Of a stretch of 64,000 nt of DNA, positions 10,545-64,000 are shown piece by piece. The DNA is from Ridgeia piscesae (lineage: Eukaryota; Annelida; Polychaeta; Sabellida; Siboglinidae). The stretch lies in the NCBI GenBank assembly GCA_025642075.2, contig JAODUO010000430.1:110001-174000 (forward strand), read 5' to 3'. Within the stretch, counting starts at the first letter, position 1; each line of letters opens with the position of its first letter. The notes below the pieces were generated by a model. It was not told the DNA's origin and did not search any database. It saw only the letters and a list, made by a program, of their open reading frames with translations. The position numbers and the translations under genes were made by a program.

Positions 10545-12260
10545 CGTCGATCGGTGGGGGACGCGTCCCCCCACTTTTCAGCGTGGGGGACAGCATAGGA
10601 ATTGTCTCCCCCCACTTTTCAGCTCATAAAAATTGCGAGGCATATAGCCTGACTCGATCACCACTCCTTTCTCTTAAAATCCGCTACACAGGACTAGCTA
10701 GACAATAAACTCGCGATAGGAAGTTCCGACCATGCACCCATTAGAAAATCAACTAGATCAATTGCTTCGCTGGCCCACACCGCGCAATTTGATCTTACTT
10801 AATAAATAACCATCATGCCGGACTGCGCCGTTGCCGGGCTCTATCAGTTTGCAACCTTGTATTGATATTATTTATAGGCTCTAGTACGGGCGTTGATCGG
10901 TGAGGGACGGGGGGACGCGTCCCCCACTTTCCAGCGTGGGGGGACAGCATAGGAATTGTCCCTCCCCACTTTTCAGTTCAGAAAAATTGCGGGGCATGTA
11001 GCCTGACTCACCACTCCTCTCTCTTAAAAGCCGCTACAAAGGACTAGTAGCTAGACAATAAACTCGCGATATGAAGTTCCGACCACCCATTAGAAAATCG
11101 ACTGGCCACAGCGCGCAATTTCATCTTACTTCAGTAAATAATCGTCATGCCGATGTAGCACTTACATTTTTTCGGCGTTATAAACGTTCCGATTGACGTT
11201 TCTGCGCATGCGCGATAAATGTAAAATCATTAATGTGCAACGAAAGGACAATGCATTTATGGTATAAATATTACGGGTTGTTCTTTAGGATATGTATAAA
11301 GTTATTTGTAGCAAATTAACACGAGGCAAACAAGTTTTGAAGCATGTTTTGATAGCAAACGTGACTATAGTGCGCCATAATCCGTGACGGTGATTTAAAC
11401 AAACGTAAGGTGTTATTGTATTGAACGACATTTTAAGCAACACGTACTTCACAGTAATCATCACAGGAGAGTTGACGAACAGCCCGTGGCATTCATACCA
11501 ATGCTTTATCGTTTCGCTGCACATTGGTGATTTTATATTTATCGCGCATGCACAGAAACGTCAATCGGAAAGTTTATAATGACCGGAAAAATGTAAGCGC
11601 GACACCGGGCTGAGCCGCTGCCGTGCTCTCTCGGTTTGCATCCTGGTGTTGATATTATTAGTAGGTTCTAGCCATCAAGCACATGATAAATTATGAAATT
11701 TGTGTTTCACATTCACCCCTTGCCTGCTTGATGCTTATCGCCTACGACCGAAGCGGCGGATTCCTGCTCTTTGTGTAACTTATTCCCATTTGAGTGATGA
11801 CAAATTTCTTTGCCAAAATGTAGGATTGGGAAGTTCTACACAGCATGGGCGTCGATCGGTGGGGGACGAAGGGACCACGTCCCCCCACTTTTCAGCCTGA
11901 GGGGACAGCATAGGAAATGTCCCCCCACTTTTTCAATACATAAAAACAAAATTACAGGCATATAGTATTTTACATTTATTTGTGCCACGAACGATTATGG
12001 ATGTGGCGCTATACAAAATAAATATCATTATTATTAGCGAGGCTGATCACTCCCCTCTCTTAAAAACCTACATCGCACTAGTAGTAAAATTAATATACGA
12101 GTTCAGATATAAACGTCCGACTACCCAGTGGAAAATTATTACATAAATTACTTGGTTGGCCGCAACTAGATCTTAGTTCAGTAAATACTCATCATACCGG
12201 GCTCAATTTTGCACCTTTGTGTTGATATATTAATAGGCACTAGCCATCAAGCACATTATA
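10545..12260. repeat. Three successive copies of one interspersed repeat
   Basis: Copies start at about 10545, 10888 and 11845. Each opens with 'gggcgt(c/t)gatcggt' and two CCCCCCAC-TTTTCAG blocks, continues through 'ccactcct(t/c)tctcttaaaa', and ends with 'ttgatatta' and 'aggctctag'-like sequence. A fourth fragment in the opposite orientation is at 12806-12845. Copy 2 is interrupted by the inverted-repeat element at 11153-11604. Confidence 0.75.
11153..11604. mobile_element. MITE-like element with about 75-bp terminal inverted repeats
   Basis: The left end 11153-11228 and right end 11529-11604 are inverted copies; both contain TTCCGATTGACGTTTCTG or its complement and GCATGCGCGATAAAT with few mismatches. 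The 300-bp interior has no transposase. It sits inside copy 2 of the surrounding repeat, so it inserted after that repeat had spread. I could not define a clean target duplication. Confidence 0.75.
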
Positions 12261-12532
12261 GATTAATTTTTGTTTGTCCTGTCACCCCTTGGATTGCAGC
12301 CTGGTCGCCCTGGTGGGTACTTATATCGCCTACGGCGGAACCAGCGGATTCCTGCACTTTGTGTAATGTGATCCTATTTGAGTGATGACAAATTTCTTTG
12401 CCAAATGGTGGGATTGGGAAGTCCCACACAGGCACCCGTGTAACATTTGTATCTTCTCACAACGGACCACATATATAAATAGAACACACTAGTAGAACTA
12501 TAGGGTTAATGCCGCCATGGACTTAGTGCCGC

Positions 12533-12554
12533 GGACTTATATGCACATAAGTCC
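12533..12554. other. Perfect 8-bp inverted repeat with 6-base loop
   Basis: GGACTTAT-6 nt-ATAAGTCC. It lies in a stretch with a second 'ggactta' just upstream, probably part of a degraded mobile element. Confidence 0.5.
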
Positions 12555-12711
12555 GTGTTGTCACTCTATGAATCAGGCATGCAGTTATGGGTCCAAAGCC
12601 TAGCCTCCAAATGTTCAGGGAGAGCCATGTCCCCTCTTCAAATATATGTAGCCAACATAACTATTTTAAATAGCATAACATAGAGGCTTTGTTTATTTTA
12701 GAATTAGCACC

Positions 12712-12712
<1 letters not shown>

Positions 12713-12785
<73 letters not shown>
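12713..12785. repeat. (TA)n microsatellite
   Basis: About 33 TA units. Confidence 0.95.
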
Positions 12786-12788
<3 letters not shown>

Positions 12789-12849
12789 TGCATATATAAA
12801 TTGGTCCCCCGTCCCCCCACTTTTAAAACCGGATCGACGCCCCTGCTCA

Positions 12850-14095
12850 GTGGTGGCGCAAAGTGATAAGAAATATTTGCTTGAGGGAAGGAAGTGGCAT
12901 CCCAAGCCAGGTAGGATCTTCAATTGCTTTACACTGTTGTAGTTTTACAGCTTACCACATTGGGTAATGAGTATCCTGCCAGACATTTCCACTACTCATT
13001 AATATAGTATACATTAAATAGTCCCCAGCCAACACTCATCCATTGAGGGAAATCTGTATTAGAACCCCTCAAGAATTGTTTTACTTTTGTTATTAAATAC
13101 CTATTAATATATTACAGCCAATATCTTGTAACAAATGTTATGATAAATACATTGGACATGGTTATCAAGAAATGAAAAGTTTCTGCTAAGAGTCAGCAAT
13201 GCCAATATGAGATCATTCAGGCCTTGTTTAGTAATATTTACACATATTAGCACCTGTGGGTACTGGGCAGTAAAACTGGGCACCACCAACCTGCTAATTG
13301 CCTTTGTGTGTTAGAGAAGGTCTGGCTCAGATAAGCAAGCCCTTTGTCCAAGCCAGGTATCCCAAATTAAATGTCTCCTTGGGAGTTGTTCAAACATCAC
13401 TCAGCCTAGCAATACATGGCAGCCTGGTGAATGGTGATACTGGTGTTAAAGGGAGAACCCAAATCAACCTTGAATGTTAGCTAGGTCTGGCATCATTGAT
13501 ATGATTGTGTAAAAAGAGCAGTCTGTAGCGATCTGTGCCACAATAACATTATTTTGCTACCTTATTTCTTACTGTGTCAAAGATTCAAAATATCTTTATG
13601 GTGCTCGTGTATATAAGACTAAGCCTTTGTATTAACTAGACAGTCTCTGAATAACATTATTTTGTGACCTTATTTTCTGTGACTTTCCTAGGCAAAACTG
13701 TAATTTCTTTCTCTGATTTATTTTACTGTGAATTATTCTATGTACATTCTAATGAATGACTAAAGCTGGCAGGGCAAAACAACAAAACAGTGAAATAGTT
13801 ATTAATGTTTTCAATAGTGTTACCAAACTGTTCTGTTACCAGAATGCTCACTGGCATCATGTTGTTTACCATAACGTCATGGTTAGCACATGTTATCATA
13901 ACACGCGCACCCACACACTTCTAGTTGCACACGTATACATGTATGCACGCATGCACAGCATATATTCGTCGCACACGTGCAGTCGTGCAAGCAACACACA
14001 GTGTCACACACACACACACACACACACACAAAGAGCTATCAGGTAATCCACCAACTAATAGGCACAAACAGTGTGCAAATTTTGAGAGAAACTAG
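12850..14095. other. Intergenic, no gene recognised
   Basis: Only a CA run at about 14007-14030 stands out. No coding exon seen. Confidence 0.4.
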
Positions 14096-14384
14096 TTGCG
14101 CGGGCTGAAAAAGCTGAGCCCGCACCCGCCCCGCTACTATATCATTCGGCCCGTAGCTAGTCGGTTTACAAACATATATGCAACTACTATGACCAAGATA
14201 CATTAGCAAACATTTGCGAGATTTTAAGCATCATCTACCAAGACTTGGGACGCAACGCATAGTAATTGAGTAATAAATCGCGGTCTATGATCAACGTTCA
14301 TAATTCGCCGTCTTTCACGAATGTTCATTGCAAATACAGTAATTAAGTAGCAATCACAATTTATGTAGCGTTCTCGCGAAATAT

Positions 14385-14615
14385 TCACTTCCGTGTTTCA
14401 GCAGGTTCATAGTCTGCCAACCAAACTGGTGGTCGTTTCTGTCGGCACGATTTTCGTACAGGCATTGTCTCTTGGGACCTCTCATTGTTTGATGAGTCTG
14501 CAGTCTCACACTCTGCTGACAGTCCTGGTTGCACAATTTCTGGGTTATGCGGCGGTGGTGCACCATGTTGCTCATACTGTTCGTCAGTATGATCGTCACC
14601 TGCATCTTCCATCAA
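14385..14615 (-). pseudogene. Ty3/gypsy polyprotein C-terminal tail remnant
   Basis: The minus-strand frame ends with RKSCRQKRPPVWLADYE, the basic 'R…RPPVWLADYE' signature that closes many Ty3/gypsy Pol proteins. It is preceded by an acidic, low-complexity linker. It is out of frame with the integrase piece at 14655-15356, so the element is frameshifted. Confidence 0.6.
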
Positions 14616-14654
14616 GGTGAGAGGTGGCGGCTCAGATGACTTGTGTAGCCACTT

Positions 14655-15356
14655 TCAGTTGCGACGATACACACGACCACTCGCAGTTGTCACCATGTAG
14701 GATCGTGGTGATGTGTGCACCGCTGTCACAGTCGCCGGTGTCCACGTCCTTCCAAACTTGATTCTAACGGTGTCACCTGGATCGAGTTTAGACCATTTCT
14801 TCGTCCCTCTGTCGAAGTATGCTTTCGCCTTCCCTTGTCTTTCTCTCAGTCTGACGTAAGCGTGTTCTGCAACTCTGGGCTTGAGCAACGACTCAGTTGT
14901 TGGTAGATTGTCGAGCAAATTCCGGCTCATCAGCAGCTGTACTGGCGAATATGGCATACCCGCTACTGGTGTGTTCCGGTAAGCCAATAGAGCTAAGTGA
15001 GGATCTCGGCTATTCTCATTAAATGCAAATTTTGCCTTTCGCATAAGTTGTTTGACCGTTCCGATCATGCGCTCGCTCTGTCCGTTGGACGCTTCGTGTT
15101 CCGGACTGGACGTGTTGATGGTAAAACCATATTCAGCAGCAAACTTTCTCATTTCGCTACTGTTAAAGGGCATGATGTTTGCGACCAGAATTTCTGGCAG
15201 TCCGTGTCTCGCAAACACTGTACTGAAATGGCTGATCACCGCACTGGCTGACTTTCCTTGTAAGAGACATACCTCTGGATACTTGGAGAAGTAGTCCACT
15301 ATTAGGAGATACGCACTTCCTCCGTACTCAAAGATGTCTGCTCCAAGCTTCTGCAT
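14655..15356 (-). pseudogene. Ty3/gypsy integrase core, catalytically dead
   Basis: An rve-type integrase core is recognisable from GADIFEYGGSAYLLIVDYFS, through the SNGQSERMIGTVK region that carries the catalytic Glu, to a C-terminal chromatin/DNA-binding-like domain (FGRTWTPATVTAVH). The second catalytic Asp, normally in an SDNGxxF motif, is missing (VANIMPF at that place). Integrase joins element cDNA to the host genome; this copy cannot. It lies downstream of an H2C2 fragment in another frame. Confidence 0.85.
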
Positions 15357-15556
15357 GGTAGCAGTGGCACTTCATGTGGAGTTAACGGTTCACGCTGATT
15401 CTCCCTCCTGTACTTCAAACAGGTCGAGCATTTTGCTATCATCTCGTTGATGCCACTGGACATTGCTGTCCAATACATGACGGACCTCGCTCGGGCACGA
15501 CATTTCTCCATTCCGAGATGACTTTCATGGAGCTTTTGCAGCATTTCACTTCTCAT
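15302..15556 (-). pseudogene. Integrase N-terminal H2C2 zinc-binding fragment
   Basis: H-x3-H (HESHLGMEKC region) followed by C-x2-C (CSTCLKYRR), the zinc-binding domain in front of the integrase core. It is separated from the core by a frameshift near 15350. Confidence 0.75.
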
Positions 15557-15659
15557 ACTGTTGGGTATGACGCTTGAACAACTTGATGAGTGTCCGATCA
15601 GCCTCTTCTTCGCTGTTGGACGCAGTGATTATGATTATGATATATCTTCCAAACGGTGT

Positions 15660-15752
15660 GTTGAAGGTAGTGAGAGAGGCACTCTCTTCAGACAGAAGAG
15701 AGTGAGGCACTCTCTTCAGACAGTGAGAGAGGCACTCTCTTCAGACAGAAGA
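15660..15752. repeat. Three tandem copies of an about 30-bp unit at a deletion junction
   Basis: 'ggcactctcttcagacag' occurs three times. It sits exactly where the rest of reverse transcriptase and all of RNase H should be, between the RT fragment and the H2C2 fragment. Confidence 0.8.
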
Positions 15753-16088
15753 ACTTACCGTGAAACCTTCTTCCCACTTAGACGACAGGTTACATCTTCC
15801 ACGGTAGGTATCTGGAAGATCCCGCTTGTTAGCTTTGTTCAACTCTCTAGGGTCGAGACAGAGTCTCAACGATCCGTCTTCCTTTTCCACAATCACAAGA
15901 TTGTGTACCCAGTCTGTGGGTTTGTTGACCTTCTGTATGACCTTGTGTTTCTCCATCAGATCAAGTTTGAGTTTCAGTCTGTCCTGTAGCCCAAATGGAA
16001 CCCTTCGAGGTGTTTTTTTCACTGGCAGTGTGTCTTGTTCGACTACAATGTGGCATGGTTCTTCGAAACAGCCTAGTCCATTACACAC
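15741..16088 (-). pseudogene. Ty3/gypsy reverse transcriptase N-terminal fragment
   Basis: The frame contains the PRRVPFGLQDRLK, VIQKVNKPTDWV and KEDGSLRLCLDPRELN segments that open Ty3/gypsy reverse transcriptases. The palm motif with the YxDD box and the RNase H domain are absent; sequence homology stops shortly after DPRELN, at the tandem repeat. Confidence 0.85.
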
Positions 16089-16224
16089 ATCTTTGTGTGT
16101 ACAGTTGACACGTTCTGATGTGACTACTTCGATCTACGCCTTTCACTCCTTTGGTGATCAATCCAAGGTTTCACACACTGAGAGTCCTAAGATCGGTGGT
16201 GATTCCGAGTTCACTATGTAGAAC

Positions 16225-16413
16225 TCACATTGCTTGTTGCGGTCGATTCACTGAATACTCGAGCTGACACTTCCCGATATGTGCCACCCGTTGACCTCCA
16301 TACGCTCTGAGCACAGTGTTTGACGGCTTTATCTGCGGTCTTGGTGTGACTTTTCTGAATGTTCCCAACGGCTTCACATTGGTGGCTGCTCCCGTGTCTA
16401 ATTTCACCTTCAC
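16225..16413 (-). pseudogene. Retrotransposon aspartic protease fragment
   Basis: The frame shows KLDTGAATNV, the DTG-A active-site loop of retroviral-type aspartic proteases, and lies between the Gag-type zinc knuckles and RT as expected in the gag-pro-RT order. Confidence 0.65.
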
Positions 16414-16425
16414 ACGTGTCTCATT

Positions 16426-16695
16426 TCATCTAATGACAGCATGCCATTCATCAGCTTTCTCAATGAAGAGCGTGTCCAGAAAGAATTGATCATCGTCTCT
16501 GTCATCACCTTGCACTATAGTTCTTTCACTGAATTGTTCCTGCACATTTCTGCAAAATGATTTCGTACGTCCACCGCATTTTAGGCAACTTTTCCCCCAA
16601 GCTGGATATCTTTTTGGAGGATGCTGTCTTCGACATCTCCCACACTTCATGCTAAGCCTGATTATTACAACATTAAGTAATGGTGCGCCATGCAT
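16426..16695 (-). pseudogene. Gag-type zinc knuckle fragment
   Basis: CGRCRRQHPPKRYPAWGKSC followed by LKCGG matches the double Cys-rich region of Gag or Gag-Pol of animal Ty3/gypsy elements, followed by an acidic stretch. Together with the fragments down to 14385 it forms one minus-strand element of about 2.3 kb, well short of a full one. No LTR pair was found. Confidence 0.7.
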
Positions 16696-16946
16696 GTCAA
16701 ACTAAACAGTTAAATGTATTATCTGTAACACACGACACCATCTATTATTTGTTAATTGGGACAATTATAATGTTGTTTATTAGCCAATGAAACCAATTTT
16801 AATAATGTTTCGTAATAAAAGAAAATTAAACAATTAAGTGTACTAACTAAGAAGATTGCGACTTAACTTTGTAATGCAATAATACAAGCATATACACGTC
16901 GACTAAACACTCGTCGAAATACTGCCACTGCGTGATACAGGGACGA

Positions 16947-17007
16947 TGTTTACCTGTGCCGTGTTTGTAAACAAAAGCACATGCGCTGCGCTCTCGTTTT
17001 GACGTCA
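16947..17007 (+). promoter_or_regulatory. Candidate core regulatory sites of the kinesin promoter
   Basis: A full palindromic CRE, TGACGTCA, is at 17000-17007, 147 bases before the start codon. Two forkhead-type sites in opposite orientation, TGTTTAC at 16947-16953 and GTAAACA at 16967-16973, lie just upstream. No TATA box is obvious near a plausible start site. The gene starts about 450 bp from the end of the dead retrotransposon. Confidence 0.4.
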
Positions 17008-17153
17008 CGGCGGTCTCGTTTTCGATGTAGGTCACTTGGCTTCTTCAACTTGTTAGCATCACTGGATAACATAGCTCCGTTGTTAGTTCAGCCGTAGCAA
17101 TGTAGCCTGGATTTATTTACGCTCAGTTTTTGTATACACAACTTGGAGGCACC

Positions 17154-63487
<46,334 letters not shown>

Positions 63488-64000
63488 GTAAGCCATTATT
63501 TTTACCTAATAGAATATTGCATGGTGTATGTATATTTGGTTTCATTCATAATTAAAAAGTTTACAAGGAGTATGCAACTATACCGTTTCTATTTTCTATG
63601 CATCCGACTTTGGGCAGTAATATAATTTGTAGCCTCGGTTACCCAGGCTCCGCGAGGTGGCAGCACTTTTCAGCCCCACAACCCTGCCTGGGGAATTAAT
63701 TGCCTGCCATTGTTACCGACAGGGCGGCCTTACCCCAGATTAGCGTAGAGACGCTGATTGGCTCTCAGGCCAACTATGATATAAAAATTAAAATTTCGAT
63801 ATACTTTTACAAGATAATGATATCCTATGAAAAGTATTCAACATTGAACTTATATTAAACAAAAGTAAATAAAAATACAAATATACAGTTGTTTATAAAA
63901 TAGGAATTATGGCAGGATCAACCAGTATCCGTGAGGTGGCAGCATTTTGGATAATATTCAAAAGCCGGCAAAGTCACCAGACTGTCTTCTCGGCGTAGTT

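Overview
The window is nuclear DNA of a metazoan, most likely an invertebrate. It is AT-rich, with one gene split into about 29 short exons over 46 kb, canonical GT-AG introns, tRNA-derived SINEs, a decayed Ty3/gypsy element, MITE-like inverted repeats and unusually many micro- and minisatellites. Nothing bacterial is present. The sequence alone does not fix the phylum; a marine lophotrochozoan or similar invertebrate is only a guess.

Layout. 1-560: (TAA)n microsatellite and AT-rich DNA. 582-2778, + strand: a three-exon gene of unknown family whose phases agree; the 3' end and splice donor of its second exon are duplicated around a hexanucleotide repeat. 4429-7691, - strand: a C2H2 zinc-finger gene whose 3' part has become about 40 copies of a 51-bp unit that is itself a shrunken zinc finger. 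9800-14160: repeat-rich DNA with three copies of an interspersed repeat, a roughly 450-bp inverted-repeat element and GCCCGC-rich blocks. 14354-16695, - strand: an internally deleted, dead Ty3/gypsy retrotransposon.

17154 to beyond 63487, + strand: a kinesin-3 gene orthologous to KIF16B. The motor (P-loop, switch I and switch II intact), FHA domain and long coiled coil are encoded here (1234 codons over 29 exons, all phases consistent). The C-terminal PX domain that should tether the motor to PI3P on early endosomes lies beyond the right edge.

The most notable structures lie in the introns of this kinesin. Intron 17 is filled by about 190 tandem copies of a 48-bp unit. Each copy looks like a complete 3' splice site (branch-point-like CTAAC, T/G/C-rich tract, CAG) followed by a diverged copy of the start of exon 18, and the real exon 18 acceptor is the last unit of the array. 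Every other acceptor would lead to a stop codon after five residues. Intron 26 carries about 130 copies of a 20-bp pyrimidine-tract-plus-CAG unit, and introns 6 and 27 carry further acceptor-like minisatellites. Intron 12 holds a 108-bp, about 97% identical inverted copy of exon 14 with its splice donor, so the pre-mRNA could fold over exon 13 and mask that donor. The locus may be a natural case of splice-site-bearing satellites growing inside an essential transport gene. That is inference from sequence; RNA data would decide it.
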